64,000 nucleotides of DNA from Paramoeba atlantica (GCA_977017575.1 CDRNVI010000043.1:620001-684000), one strand, 5' to 3'; positions 1 through 11,131 are shown, counted from the stretch's first letter. Notes: generated by a model from the letters alone, not told the origin. Numbers and translations are program-made.

Positions 1-20
1 TCGTATTCTTTTTGGTTCAA

Positions 21-2438
21 CTACAGCTGTAAAATGGCTTGAGAAACCTGAAAAGAAACGTCATCCTCAGCTCCGGCATCATCAGAAGATGTACCACGGT
101 GTAGTAAAGTTTCCTGTTCTAATTTTATCAATGACTCTCGAATAAGTTGATACAACTCCGTGGAATTGACGCCACCCGCGATTTCTGGCGCACTGATGGC
201 GAGGTAGTCCGCTATATCGGAAACACGAAATCCTTCTTGAGGCAATTCTGCAATCTTACTTTTTACAAGATCGTATATCTCCGACCCACGCGAGGACGAT
301 GATTGATTTGACGCGTTGCTTTCATCAATATTAGGAATGCCTTGGTTCTCTTGTGCAAAGTCGGAACTGATGTCTGTGTGTGTCATTGAAGCCTTCATAA
401 GTGTCAATGCCATTCGAACGTGATCCGTTCGGACTTCGTCGTCGAGGTGCAGTCGTGCAACGGCTTCGGATAACCGAATCATCGACTCAAGTTGCCTCGT
501 GGTGTATCGAAACATTCGATGCGTCACCGTGCGCGTCTTCTCCATCCGAAGGTCTCGAAAAGCAATGGAGAGAAGGTCGCACGCACTCTCCGAAAGCCGA
601 GGTTGTACACTCGTCGCATAACTCAGGTAGAGCATAAAGTCCTCATGGCTTAGTGTTTCGTTTGTGGTGTCTTCCGGTTGCTCGGAATTATGACGATGAA
701 GGTCGGTGATTTTCTTTGCAAGCATTCTGTCCGATTTATTCGATGTATCAGCGAGAATAAATATCAAGTCAAAGCGTGAAATGATAGGTTGCGTCATGGT
801 TACATTTTGGTGCAACGGTTTGCTGATGTTATAAATTCCACCAATAGGACTGGCAGCCGCAAGAATTGACGCTCGAGCTCTCAATGTGGCCTTAATTCCG
901 GCCTTAGCAATAGAAATGGTTTGCTGTTCCATCGCCTCGTGAATGGCCACCATATCCGCCGGGTCCATCTTGTCGAAGTCATCAATGCAACACAACCCAT
1001 TGTCGGCTAACATCAACGCTCCTGCCTCGATCGTAAACTCCCCCGTGTCTGGGTCCTTGGCGACACTTGCCGTTAGTCCTGCGGCGGTGGAGGTCTTTCC
1101 GCTGGTGTATATCCCACGCGGGGCAATCTTGGAGGCCCATTTCAGAAAGTGGGATTTCCCGACAGCAGGGTCTCCAATTAAGCACAAGTTAATGTCCCCT
1201 CGCAAGGAAGACCCGTCCCGGGTCTTTTTGTGCACACCCCCGACCTGCTGCAGGAGTACACCCAGCTTGACCAGAGCGTACCCGAACAAATTCGGGCACA
1301 CACTATGCACCAGGGTGTTAAAAAACCCATCCCGGGAGACAACACGTGACGCGACGCTCTCCTGTTTGCTTCGAAGCTCTTTGGAAAGACTAAACGACTT
1401 TGTTTTCTCGTCTGCAAAAGGACGGTTGGGTGCGTACCCGGCTCGATTCGTTACTGTCATTGCAATGAAACAAAGTTTATAGGCGAGTGTGCGGGCACCA
1501 AGTTTTTTAAGCCCCTCCACACCCTCGGTTCCCATATCCGCCCTCCTTCCCTCGTTTGCATTGGGTGCCGCATCATCCACTCGGTGGGTAAGTTCCCGTC
1601 TCTCCTGCTGCGAGAACAGTTTCCCCACCTCCGGAATCATCGAAATAAACCCAATAAACCGCAACTTGTCCCCGGGAAGGGCCCGTTCCACGGACTCCCC
1701 CCTTAGAATCACATCAATACTCCGTGGGGTGGATCCCGGAAGCAGGGCCTCGGAGTCTTCCTGTACTTTTAGCTTCTGCCAGTCATTTAAAATGGTGTTG
1801 CGGTTGTAGACGACTGCCCACTGGTCGCGGTTCCCGCACCCATCCTGTTTACACACGATCGGGGTGGTGTAGGTGTAATTCTGTAGCACCGGGTCACTCA
1901 CGCAGCCACAGTTCTGACACGAGAAACAGGTCTGTAGCAACTCCGGGCGGACTTGGGTCATCCGGGTCACGGTGGCATGGAGGTTGCAGAGCAGACCGCA
2001 CTGGGACGCGCGCAGCTCACGTACGGTGTATTGTGTCGGGATGTCGTGGAAGGCGACGCTGTAGCCGAGCTCATGAGACTCCGTGGCGTCGAGACCTAAA
2101 TCCTCGGTGAGGACACGGTAGAGAGCGTGGATGAGGGGGAGACGGAAACGAGGGTAGTTGAGACGGACCAGTTCCGCCTCGGCGTAGAAGAATTTTTGGA
2201 AATGAAGCCAGCTGACGGAGAGGGTGTAGCGAAGTTCGTCGAGATCGCCGTTGGGGTCTTTTTCTGTGGATGTCAGACGACTCAAGGCACGGCTGCAGGC
2301 CAGGTCATCATCATCTATAGATATGGGGCTATCGTCATTTGACGCTTGGTGTTCAAGAATTTGAGCAATTCTGGAAAGAAAGCGGTAAAACCCCTCTTGT
2401 ACGAAGGCGGTTTCGGCTTCTTGTCCGGCGTTGTTCAT
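21..2438 (-). CDS. MCM6: MCM6-like subunit of the MCM2-7 replicative helicase
   Basis: 805-aa AAA+ ATPase of the hexameric helicase that unwinds DNA at nuclear replication forks. A zinc finger lies near residues 170-200 (CFSCQNCG, then CKQDGCG), followed by the OB region. Walker A is GDPAVGKSHFLK and the arginine finger is SRFDL; a winged-helix-like tail follows. MCM6 rather than another paralogue is indicated by the stretch EQQTISIAKAG, by IISRFDLIFILAD, and by the N-terminal PRSIDVILRGE region. Oddity: Walker B reads CCIDDFDKM where MCM proteins normally have IDEFDKM, so the catalytic Glu is replaced by Asp. The ATG at 2436-2438 is the first in frame. There are no introns. Paralogue assignment is confident, though made without alignment. 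Confidence 0.93.
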   Translation of the reverse strand: MNNAGQEAETAFVQEGFYRFLSRIAQILEHQASNDDSPISIDDDDLACSRALSRLTSTEKDPNGDLDELRYTLSVSWLHFQKFFYAEAELVRLNYPRFRLPLIHALYRVLTEDLGLDATESHELGYSVAFHDIPTQYTVRELRASQCGLLCNLHATVTRMTQVRPELLQTCFSCQNCGCVSDPVLQNYTYTTPIVCKQDGCGNRDQWAVVYNRNTILNDWQKLKVQEDSEALLPGSTPRSIDVILRGESVERALPGDKLRFIGFISMIPEVGKLFSQQERRELTHRVDDAAPNANEGRRADMGTEGVEGLKKLGARTLAYKLCFIAMTVTNRAGYAPNRPFADEKTKSFSLSKELRSKQESVASRVVSRDGFFNTLVHSVCPNLFGYALVKLGVLLQQVGGVHKKTRDGSSLRGDINLCLIGDPAVGKSHFLKWASKIAPRGIYTSGKTSTAAGLTASVAKDPDTGEFTIEAGALMLADNGLCCIDDFDKMDPADMVAIHEAMEQQTISIAKAGIKATLRARASILAAASPIGGIYNISKPLHQNVTMTQPIISRFDLIFILADTSNKSDRMLAKKITDLHRHNSEQPEDTTNETLSHEDFMLYLSYATSVQPRLSESACDLLSIAFRDLRMEKTRTVTHRMFRYTTRQLESMIRLSEAVARLHLDDEVRTDHVRMALTLMKASMTHTDISSDFAQENQGIPNIDESNASNQSSSSRGSEIYDLVKSKIAELPQEGFRVSDIADYLAISAPEIAGGVNSTELYQLIRESLIKLEQETLLHRGTSSDDAGAEDDVSFQVSQAILQL

Positions 2439-2456
2439 AGTGTAGAGTACATTTTC

Positions 2457-2458
2457 CT
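2457..2458 (-). promoter_or_regulatory. candidate 3' (trans-)splice acceptor AG upstream of MCM6
   Basis: On the minus strand a pyrimidine-rich stretch (about 2459-2492) ends in TATTTAG, 18 nt before the MCM6 ATG. This arrangement fits SL trans-splicing in Euglenozoa. It is inferred from sequence only. Confidence 0.4.
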
Positions 2459-2693
2459 AAATAGAGTGATGAAAGAAAATGGAAAGAATTCGAAAGATTT
2501 CGTCTGACAAATATTTTTGTTATGCGGGATCAGTGCTCGAAGTTTCCCACAGTTAAGGGACAAGCAAAATTGCGTACTCTTTCTTATGAGAACTTGCGCT
2601 CAAGGTTTCATCAACTTTTTTCTTCAATGGCCTATCTTTCACCATACATTTTATGTGGTACGTCAATATCTTCTGTGGTAAAGAAATATTTTT

Positions 2694-3857
2694 TCACCTA
2701 TTTATATCGTACGTGTACAGCATTCCATTCGATGACCCTAAAGTTAATTCTTTCGACAAAGGCGAAAATGCGACACTATGGATACGCCCCACACTTTCCG
2801 CTCCGCGTGAGGGGAAGTTTGAAATTGTGCATTTACTATTCATCGAATACAATCGAACCGCATTCTTCTGGGTGTTTGACGCGTACAGTAAGTATTCTGA
2901 ATGGGGATCGAAGCACAGAACATTTACGGGAGAGCGCAGATTCAAAATCTCACCAAAGGGAATAGTCGCAGAACTGTTTGCATGAGTCGCCGACTGATTA
3001 CCGACGAGTACAGCGGTTGTACGGCTTCCTTCACGATCATACAGTGAAACGGCTCCAGAATCCGAGCCCACGGCGTAGTATTTCGCACATAACGCAAAGC
3101 TTTCAATCCTCACTCCTCCAGTGTCGGTGTGTCGCAGTAGACATGACCCACCTGCCTGTCCATCTACCCCCATTCGACGCATATCCCAGAGAAATACTTC
3201 TGCGTCGCTGCACGACCATAACATTTTGTCGGTTGCGTCAAAATCAACTGTTCGAGACATCCCCGCATTAAAAATCCGTCCCACGGACTGGTTACTTCTC
3301 AAATCCACCAGCGTTATGATTCCGGAGGCTTCGCCAGAAAATGCTGCTAAACTCGAGGAGCTGTGAATATCAAACGACCGCACTTTAGGATCATCCAACC
3401 TTTTCCATTCAGTCACCATACTTGAGGTTTCCATATCAATCTGGCAGAAACGACCATTTCTTGTATTCAAGCATGCAAGTTTTAACGCGTCTTGTGGTAC
3501 AAATTTGACTCTATCCGCGGCTACTCTCACACTCGAATCCAATGTATATTTCCCCAGGTTCTCTACGGCGTAGAGCTGGACCAGTGGATTAGCACTGCCA
3601 CAGCAAACCACAACGTAGCGACTACTGGGGTGAAAAGTATGAAAACTGACACTGTTGTTATCTGGAGCTTCTACTCGTAGGGATCCAATTCGTTTGTATC
3701 TAAGCACACCTTTGCGTAGCCCCGAACGTAGGGGAATGTCGTCGTGACAGGATGGAAATGTCGGGCGCGGAGATTTGGAGGATTCGTGGGCTTCAAAGGA
3801 TGATTTTGCCCAGGATGGGAGGGTGTGGGGTGTGTGTGGTTTAATTACCTCGGACAT
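2694..3857 (-). CDS. UTP18: UTP18-like WD40 protein of the small-subunit processome
   Basis: 387-aa WD40-type beta-propeller expected to act in U3 snoRNP-dependent pre-18S rRNA processing in the nucleolus. The C-terminal half carries the features I associate with UTP18: NAVRLYSMNSKCTISNFP, then GRIHSVAFSPLSKELTLGS ending in a final blade strand (MLYTYDINR). Earlier blades contain FLWDMRR and VSLYDREG. The frame stays open ten codons upstream to a TTG, but the first ATG is at 3855-3857 (protein start MSEVIKPH), preceded by a CT-rich tract, so I start there. Other WD40 families cannot be fully excluded without alignment. Confidence 0.8.
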   Translation of the reverse strand: MSEVIKPHTPHTLPSWAKSSFEAHESSKSPRPTFPSCHDDIPLRSGLRKGVLRYKRIGSLRVEAPDNNSVSFHTFHPSSRYVVVCCGSANPLVQLYAVENLGKYTLDSSVRVAADRVKFVPQDALKLACLNTRNGRFCQIDMETSSMVTEWKRLDDPKVRSFDIHSSSSLAAFSGEASGIITLVDLRSNQSVGRIFNAGMSRTVDFDATDKMLWSCSDAEVFLWDMRRMGVDGQAGGSCLLRHTDTGGVRIESFALCAKYYAVGSDSGAVSLYDREGSRTTAVLVGNQSATHANSSATIPFGEILNLRSPVNVLCFDPHSEYLLYASNTQKNAVRLYSMNSKCTISNFPSRGAESVGRIHSVAFSPLSKELTLGSSNGMLYTYDINR

Positions 3858-3899
3858 GGGAGTAAGGAGGGAAAGTGTAATGTGCAAGGATTTATAATG

Positions 3900-4640
3900 T
3901 GATCTTTTTTGTAATACAGGGTTGTAAATTTGGATGTTGAGGGGTATCTAAAATTCGTAAAGCTTGACCAATTTTGCAAAATAATAGCGCATTCGAGAGC
4001 TCCCGGCCAGGACGCAGCAACGTGAATATACGGAGTCTGCGTCAATGGCTTTTCGGATGCACATAAAATAATTAGTTTTTTGGAGGGCGAACTCTTACAT
4101 TTTTCATAGTTCTTCTGTATTACCTCTGATTCGTACCACAAAAGCAAGCTGGTACACGGTTTTTGTTGCCATTACGAAGCAACATAATCATTTTCCCTTA
4201 CTGCGCGCAATTTTCAGGTTCACGAAGGTACTGTGAAGCGCTGAGTGGAGCTATATCGTGATACTGGGGAAGTACACTCCAAGAACAAGAACCACGCCCC
4301 AACGAACATTACTGTGACACCTGAGTTGCGGGAGGCTGTTTTGAAGGCAATAGAAGAGAGGGTGCGAGATCAGCCCTATGGCATCAGGAGCTGGAGTGAG
4401 TTCCATCCGCTAATGGAAAATCTTGGACTTTCTTGCTCTCGTCTTTGACGACCCAAATCATATGACAATGTTTTAGGCACAGTTCGCAAATCCCCTGCAC
4501 TCATAGCTGCAATAATAATTTTTGTAATAATCATTATTAATAATTATTATTATTCAAAAAATCAAATTATTAATATTATTAATAATTCAATATGCATTTA
4601 CACGAGGGGCTGCGAGTGACACATGAGGATCCCCTCGCAT
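3900..4640. mobile_element. Tc1/mariner-type remnant
   Basis: Minus-strand 3905-4040 is similar to plus-strand 11240-11362 and to 39100-39162; all three look like the same Tc1-type terminal region (an end resembling TACAGGGGTGTA). Plus-strand 4245-4448 encodes a short helix-turn-helix-like piece (RDQPYGIRSWSEF) that resembles the one at 36976-37166 (NETYGIASWGHL). The sequence at 4598-4640 (GAGGGGCTGCGAGTG) resembles 36890-36910. The pieces are rearranged and no catalytic domain is left. Confidence 0.6.
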
Positions 4641-5007
4641 GTAGACATATGGTCGGCATTTGCAGCAGTATGATGGCAGCACCAGGGAATACCGCGAGGA
4701 GATCCAGAAAGCTCATTTTCGTTGCGACACATCATACAAAAATACGGAGTTTGACATTTCCCGGCCCTCGATATCAGCACTCCACAAGGAGTTGTTGTTG
4801 GTACAGCACATTTACCTGCGTCAGGCGTAGGCTCCTACTTCCCGCGTAGGTTGAGGTGCACATAATGATGCTCGAAGCATTAGCATCGACTCCATAAGGA
4901 GATCCCTATCAATGCACCTTTTCGGCATGAAAATATTGTTTGATACAAAATTAAGGGCGAGAAATCTGAGTGTAAAAAGCCCAATAATAATTTATTAATA
5001 ATTTATT
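4641..5007. other. AT-rich non-coding stretch
   Basis: No gene seen. It lies between the Tc1 remnant and a perfect inverted repeat. TAATAATTATT-type simple sequence occurs at 4505-4590 and 4983-5007. Confidence 0.5.
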
Positions 5008-5130
5008 AATTTTCTGTTTTAGGCTCTTCGTTAAACGGGGTGGTTGTTTTCAACTTAGAAGTCACTCATGCTGCGCACTTCGCGGTGAAAACTACCGCCG
5101 CGTTTAACGAAGAGCCTAAAACAGAAAATT
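5008..5130. repeat. inverted repeat with 30-bp perfect arms (foldback)
   Basis: Positions 5008-5037 are the exact reverse complement of 5101-5130. Pairing continues inward with a few mismatches (GGTGGTTGTTTTCA against TGAAAACTACCGCC), leaving a short loop. The arms contain no ORF. It may be a foldback-type non-autonomous element or a strong RNA hairpin. Confidence 0.85.
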
Positions 5131-5439
5131 TAGCCTGGAAAACGGAAAGATTATAGCCAAAAATAGCCGAATTTCGGGTAAAAATGGGGTGATTTTCGCG
5201 TATTTTTGCTCTCAGAGCACTAAATCCGACATTTGCGCGTGGGAAATCACTCGTAGGCATGAATGGAAGCCTACCGAACGTATTGGGTAGAGAATGCGAC
5301 TCCAACCATACCATTCTTTCGACACAAAAATGCCCCTTTAGGTCCGAAAAATACTTTTTCTCCTTTTTTAGTCAAAAATGGGTCATATTGAGGGGCGCAC
5401 CACGGTTCGAAGAAGTGATACCTTGCGAGTGTTTTATCA

Positions 5440-6008
5440 TGCACTTATAGTGCAGAGATTTGCTCACCATGTCCTTATCCCGCATACGACGGGTGGATCA
5501 TGTGAGGTTTCGTCCTCGCCGGAGGTGTGCGGGTGCGGAGAGCTGGCGTCCCAGGTGCAGAGAGCTCGGTTGTCATGTGCAGGTGCAGAGAGCCGGATGC
5601 GTAATCCCCATATTACAGTTTCGGGGGCAATCCGGGTGCAGAGAGCTGCGACAGAGCCGAGGTGCGGAGAGCTGGGCGACCGCCAGGTGCAGAGAGCCGA
5701 GTCTCGTCGGCGGAGGACACGTCTAGTGGTCCTCAAGGGAGGCCACCGTGACGCATGGCCCTCTCGGAGAGGAAAAAGACAAGTCGAAAAAAAGCCGAGA
5801 GGGGGAAGCACACTCACTCCAGGGGAGTGAGTCGGGGAGGGGTGAAGTGGTGAAAGCGCGTCCCCTGCTTCAGCGACAAGAGGGACAGTTCCGACCTTAG
5901 TGCCGGCCGGCAACGGGCATGAAAATACAGTAAGAGTATGCCCGTTGCCGGGGAAAGAAAGGATGAACTAAGGAAAAAGTACCAACAAGGTACAGAAACT
6001 GTATCTTT
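5440..6008 (-). mobile_element. SL-tagged structured retrosequence, copy 1
   Basis: Read on the minus strand from 6008, this begins with an SL relic (6008-5983) and then runs parallel to the copy at 15141-15618. Shared blocks are the hairpin around CAACGGGCAT/ATGCCCGTTG, CTTCACCCCTCCCCG, the CTCACTC...GAGTGAG hairpin and GTGGCCTCCCTTGAGGACCAC. The distal part (5525-5705) differs: it holds six or seven spaced copies of TGCAGAGAGC/TGCGGAGAGC. No convincing protein is encoded. It probably derives from a trans-spliced RNA with strong secondary structure. Confidence 0.65.
5983..6008 (-). other. spliced-leader relic
   Basis: 26 nt on the minus strand ending in CAGTTTCTGTACCTTGTTG; it matches the relic at 15142-15172 exactly over its length. 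Confidence 0.75.
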
Positions 6009-6541
6009 GGGACAACTGCGGAGAAAGCTAGTGTAGGTCCCAATCTATCAAAATACAATAGGGGAAAAGATTTTGGAAAAATATTTTTTTTGTCATTTTT
6101 TTCGCCAAGTTAAAATTTTTTTCAATTTTTTTTTCCGAAAACATCCGAACTTGGCGGACCCGTCCTGCGGATACGCGGGGGGGTCACCCCCGGGTAGGGG
6201 GGTGGAAAATGCGCGCCATGACCCCGGCTACCCTTTCTGCGTCTTTTTTCGAAAACTAATTTTTTCGAAAAAATTTGCTCGACCAGGAAGGTTATTTTTT
6301 TAACATTTTTTTACATGTTTTCGTAAAACAAATTGGAGATGCATAGAGATATTGCTAGATAGAAAATTATTTGCGATATTTTTTAACATGTCATTACTCA
6401 ATCATCTTTAATTAACAGTGGGTTAAGCTTCGTCCCCCTCTTCCTCGCGTTGGACTCCCCAACGAACTAACAGTTTCGACCCCCGAGCCGGCGACTTTGT
6501 CAGTGTCTGTAGGTTCACCTCAGGGAAGGAAGAACCTCACG
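6009..6541. other. non-coding, T-rich and G-rich low-complexity
   Basis: No gene recognised. Poly-T stretches at 6080-6135 and a G-rich stretch at 6170-6205 precede the pogo-like element. Confidence 0.4.
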
Positions 6542-8047
6542 ATGCAGGAGAAGTTGAATGTGTGTCACTCCAGTAATAGTGCACAACAACTTAGTGACAA
6601 ATACGGCATTTCGTCGCGAAGCATCCGATCCATCCGAAAAAATGGTGCCGGATTTTACCAGAAAAAGGTAAATCTAGTAAAATCTAGTAAAAGCTCAATG
6701 TATTTCCCCCAAAGACATCGATAATCGAATCAAGGAGTGGGCACAAAATTTTTACGTGCAGTACACGGTTCGAAAATATAATTATGTGTTGTTCGGGGAC
6801 GAAACTTCGCTCTCTATTGACGGACCAACCACAGGTATGAGCCTTGCTTCCATTGGTGCTCTGAACGTGCGAGTGAAGAGCACCAATGAGAAAGAGAATG
6901 TAAATGTTTTTCTGGCTGGGATATATGATGTGTCTGCGAAAAAGGCGCTCCCGTTACCTCCAACAGTCATTTTTCAATCTTCGACGAAGGAAGAAAATTC
7001 CCGCATATTAAAGGACCTCAAGAGCGTTGAAAATAAATTTGGGAAAATTTACTTTCGCGTAACCGAGTCCGGTTGGACGCAAGAGGAAATATATCCACCT
7101 ACATAGCGCTCACCGGAGATTCAAAACTTCCATCTGCAATTGTAGTTGATGATTTCACGGCGCATCGCACCAATAAATTGCCCGCGAACTGCGACGCACA
7201 CAGGATTCCTGGTGGATGTACTCCTTTCTTGCAGGTACATGATTTGATTATTATCAATTTATTCAAACGTATCTCTGAAACAGGCCTACGGGAGTGGAAA
7301 GTAAAGTTTCCTACTCAGAAAATAAAGCGAAAAGAAGTTTTGGAGCTAGTCAAAGATGCGCACGAAAAAACATGGTCCGTTCACTTCGAACAAATTAACC
7401 GTAAATGTCAACGGTACATTTTGGAACCGATGACCAACTGCCCTTGGGAATGGAAGGATCCAGGAAAAAGCTCGACTACAACCAAGCGAGAGTCGAAAAA
7501 AAGAAAAAAAGAGTCTAAGCGGAAAAACTTGCTTGGTACCCCAAATGTGACCACTCCACTTTCTTCCACACCAGTTCTCTCTTTCCCCATCAATGAATCT
7601 CCTACCCCAGCTCCAGAGCATGATTCTACTTCGACCGCAAGTGATGTAATCCCTGCTGATTCACTTCCTCCTGCATCCACTCCTCACCCTCACAGACGCC
7701 TCCCAATTAAAATCCCATTGAGCCCCAGTAAAGCGCGTGTAATGATGCAAGCAGCTCTCCCGACACCTTTACCCCTACTTCTTGATGAAGATTCTGAAGA
7801 AGACAGTACACCAGACGATTGGAAGCGCTTTCGCCGTGGTAACGTAATGATTTCTTCTCTCGTTTTGGACACCTTCTGCACAAGGGTTTTGGAATTGTAT
7901 TTGTCCGAAACCAAAGAGTCTAACATTGTCTACTGGAACATCTGGGTGACACAGAATATGTTAGCTAGAGGGATACTTCCGAAAAATGTAAATCATGCTA
8001 CTCGCATTTATGCTTTCTCCACTATGAGTATCACTATGTACTCATAG
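6542..8047 (+). pseudogene. pogo/Tigger-like DDE transposase, broken
   Basis: Three open pieces make up a decayed Tc1/mariner-superfamily transposase. Piece 1 (from ATG 6542) encodes a psq/CENP-B-type helix-turn-helix (MQEKLNV, QLSDKYGISSRSI). Piece 2 (about 6756-7095) carries the first catalytic Asp in FGDETSL and the pogo-like SGW motif. Piece 3 (about 7095-8047) has the second Asp in VVDDFTAH and a candidate third acidic position in LQVHD, followed by a Ser/Pro-rich tail. A frameshift separates pieces 2 and 3 near 7090-7105. Sequence between the DNA-binding domain and the first Asp appears deleted, so the copy should be inactive. Confidence 0.75.
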
Positions 8048-9117
8048 AAGTCCGGGGCCACATTATCGCCGTACATGGCAGTCAGCGCTTACACTGCTAC
8101 AAAGGCGAATCTAGATCGTTTCAAAAACTGTCTCATGAAGGTTCTGCTGGTAGATCGTCCCAATACGTACTCACTAGTATACACTAGTATGTTGATTGTC
8201 TACAACAGGAACCCGGCAACAAAGATTGTGCCCTGCATGTCATCAACAATCTAAATAATGCGTTGCGTGAGACGAAAAGCATTGTGATCACTCGCAAGCA
8301 AATTTCTAAAGAATGGTTTCCTCGAAAACAATACTTTTGTTAAAAACTTTAACAAAATATTTTAAAAGGATATTGCTCATGCAGTATGGTTTTATGCTTA
8401 CCGCCCACGTGTTTTTCTTGATTGTGCTAACATCTTTTTAATTCTCGAATATTCAGTTTATATTCTATACTCGTTGCTCTTCAACAAAAAATTTGTGCTC
8501 TCATAACTTCTCTACCATCTTATTTCTGCAATTAAGCTGTGCTCTTTATGTAGTGAACAAAATGCATTGTGCTGTTTTTGAAGTACGTTGCGCGACACTT
8601 AGTTCCCGCGCATCATGTGAGGATTGGATATATTAAAGCGAAAAGATCCAAGGTACTTTGTGCAAGTAAATAAAGATACCGTTTCTGTAAATGCGAGAGT
8701 CCTTCCACTGCGAACATCTCAGCCCTCCAACTTTTTTGAGATTAGAAGATTGGGTTTGCGAGCGCCGCGAAGCGGCGAAATTTTTTTTTTCGTCCATTTT
8801 TCAAAAAACAAAAATTCAGCCCCCCCCCCTTTATACTTCCGAAAGTCAGGTTCCCCCCTTTATACTTCCAAAAGTACTGAAACCGGCGGAAGTATAAAGG
8901 GGGGGGGGTGAGAGCAATAACAATTATTACTACCGAACTGAATTATTAATAATCCTGCAGCTACCGTCACCCCCCCCTCACTTGTCCGGGCGAAAAGGCC
9001 AAAAAAGCGGAAAAGGCGGATAATTCGCGTGGTAGGACAAGTCACGTAGCATTAAGAGGAACTGTATGACACATTTTTGTATACATCCGTATACATGAAA
9101 AAAATCTTTTTCGAACT
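8048..9117. other. non-coding stretch with short inverted repeats
   Basis: No gene recognised. CCCCTTTATACTTCC at about 8825-8840 is inverted at 8887-8903. The stretch 8960-9050 (TCACCCCCCCTCACTTGTCC) reappears inverted near 10437-10461, which suggests ends of a decayed Tc1-like element. Confidence 0.45.
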
Positions 9118-9119
9118 TA

Positions 9120-9585
9120 AAGGGGGGGATCGTTTATTGTTAACATTCGACTATTGTTAACATTCGACTATTGTTAACAATGAATTAATTTCGGTTTTTT
9201 CGTGTGACTTTTGATTTTTTTTGTTACCTATGGTCATGTTGTATAGCGTCCATGATAAGGAAAATGGTGCGCTTAACGATATGCGAAACAATGTTATTGA
9301 AACAACCTCCAGAGACACAGTTTTGGGTGAAACTGGATGGCAATTGAAAACTACATAGTTCCCTAAAGAGGTGTCATTGGAGAGTCGTTAGTAGCTCCGG
9401 CGATTGCAGTGATCTTCAGTGACCTCCAGAGAGTGCCCAAATACCCCCCATTGTTAACAATATTCGAACTTTCATTGCAACTCGTATAATGTTAACATTG
9501 GGGGGTAAATGTTCGATTATTGTTAATATTCGATTTTTTTTGGCAAAAAATGCTCGAAATGTTAACAATAAACGAGCTCCCCCTT
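9120..9585. mobile_element. 466-bp MITE of Tc1/mariner type
   Basis: Terminal inverted repeats begin AAGGGGG and share CGTTTATTGTTAACATT (about 27 bp in all). They are bounded by TA on both sides (9118-9119 and 9586-9587), the usual target duplication. Several GTTAACATTCGA repeats occur inside. There is no ORF. Confidence 0.7.
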
Positions 9586-9587
9586 TA

Positions 9588-10389
9588 TTAGGTCGGCGTC
9601 AGCACCATCATCGAGTTCAGCTGGTTTAGCGAGTTCAGCGAGAGCAGCTGGTTCATAAAAGTGTTCATTGAACCATAGAACCACTGAACACACACAAGTG
9701 TTCATAGAACACATAGGTATGCTTTGTATAACCCTACGCACGATATAGAAATGACGTGGCCAAAACGTTCTAAAAATCGCTCATGTACGAGAGCGTTTTT
9801 GCACTCGCCTCGCGTATTCTCGAAAAGCCACTCGCGCTCTTCACGATTTAAGTTTTTCGCAGTCGACTGCATGTTTCTACCAAGTTCGATGTCGTTGGCA
9901 GTGATGAAGTGATTTTGGATATCCATAACAGAGGGTTCAAATAATGACAAAAAAAAAGATTTTACTCCGGAAAACCGAAATAACGACCATTTTTAATAAA
10001 AAAAACATTAATTTTTGTCCCACGAATATTAGCGACATTAAATTTTGGCTTCACTGTAAGTTTATTCTGATTTATAATACAGCTATCATTTTTAATAAAA
10101 CAGTTTCTGATCTTTCTGACATTTCCAGACGTGTCTCCCACATGGGGCATTACCGCTGTGTTTTCAGTTTTCAAAGTGATGAGTACTAGTACTTGACTAG
10201 CGTTGAATGGTTCGTAGTTTCGCTTCTTTCTGGACATCATGATTCAAATAGTTTTTAAAGAGATAATATCTGTAGACTGAGTGTCGTACTTTGTAGAGAT
10301 AGTCGTAACTGTTTTCTATTAAATATCTGCAACTTAAAAATACGAAAACTAAATTTTCAAAAATGACCTAGGGCAGAGGGGCTACCACA
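9588..10389. other. AT-rich stretch with two unrecognised minus-strand ORFs
   Basis: A 92-codon ATG ORF (9962-10240, minus, starting MMSRKKRNYEPFN) and an ATG-less frame (9702-9950, minus) are open, but I recognise no domain in either. They may be remains of a transposase N-terminus. Confidence that they are genes is low. Confidence 0.25.
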
Positions 10390-10461
10390 TGACTTATCCG
10401 CCTTCAAATTCTCAAAAGCGGATGTGTCACGTGGTAGGACAAGTGAGGGGGGGGTGACGGT

Positions 10462-11131
10462 ATGCCCGCACTTACACCATTGCATAAAGAGAAACGAGTA
10501 CTTTTCTATGAAGAAATGCTTACGTGGCATGACGCGGAACTGTTCAATATCATTGGGACAGATGAAAAGAAGCTCACCTATGGAAAGAGAGGAGGGCAAA
10601 TTACGTACTTCTGCCGCAAAACTGACGCTCCCAAGGAGCAGCGGGGTGAATTGGGTGCACGGCATAGGGGGAATGATCTTATGGTTTGGATGACGGTGAG
10701 CTTTCACCTTCACGTTTTGCCTTCTGTTCGTTCCCTAGGATCGCGGCACACAGTGAAGGGATTTTTTTTGATGAAGCTATGAAGAAGCGTGACGGGCTTC
10801 TCTCGTATCTTAAACTGCACCGTTCTAGTATGAGTTATTGTTTCTAGTATAATGAGTTATTGCGCGCACAATCTGACTAGGACAAGCTTTCAAGAGGCAA
10901 GCTTTCAAGTAGGACAAGCTTTCAAGAGACAAGAATTATTGTCCTTCCTTGGACAGCAAACCACCTGATCTCACGCCTCGTGAAATTTTAAGTTTCACAA
11001 TGGACGACCTCAAAAATGGATTCGTCCCTCGAAATCGTGCAGATTTGTTCGCTGCGATCGAATCAGTGTTTCAAGATATTCAAACGACACATTCTGTTGA
11101 CTCTCGAAACGCTATGATCTTTCGAAAGTGA
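10462..11131 (+). pseudogene. Tc1/mariner transposase, decayed
   Basis: The first part reads IIGTDEKKLTYG and later GNDLMVWMTVS, the usual first-Asp region of Tc1 transposases. The part at 10949-11131 (SKPPDLTPREILSF) matches the region following the last catalytic residue. The middle is lost to frameshifts and deletion. A Tc1-type terminal end lies at 11240-11362 (ending ACACCCCTGTAT). Confidence 0.7.

Noticed and set aside
3858-3887. Ten-codon N-terminal extension of UTP18
   Set aside because: It would need a TTG start; the first ATG is at 3857. The same reasoning moved the starts of YIF1, AP2 sigma, MetAP2, hAT and gag.
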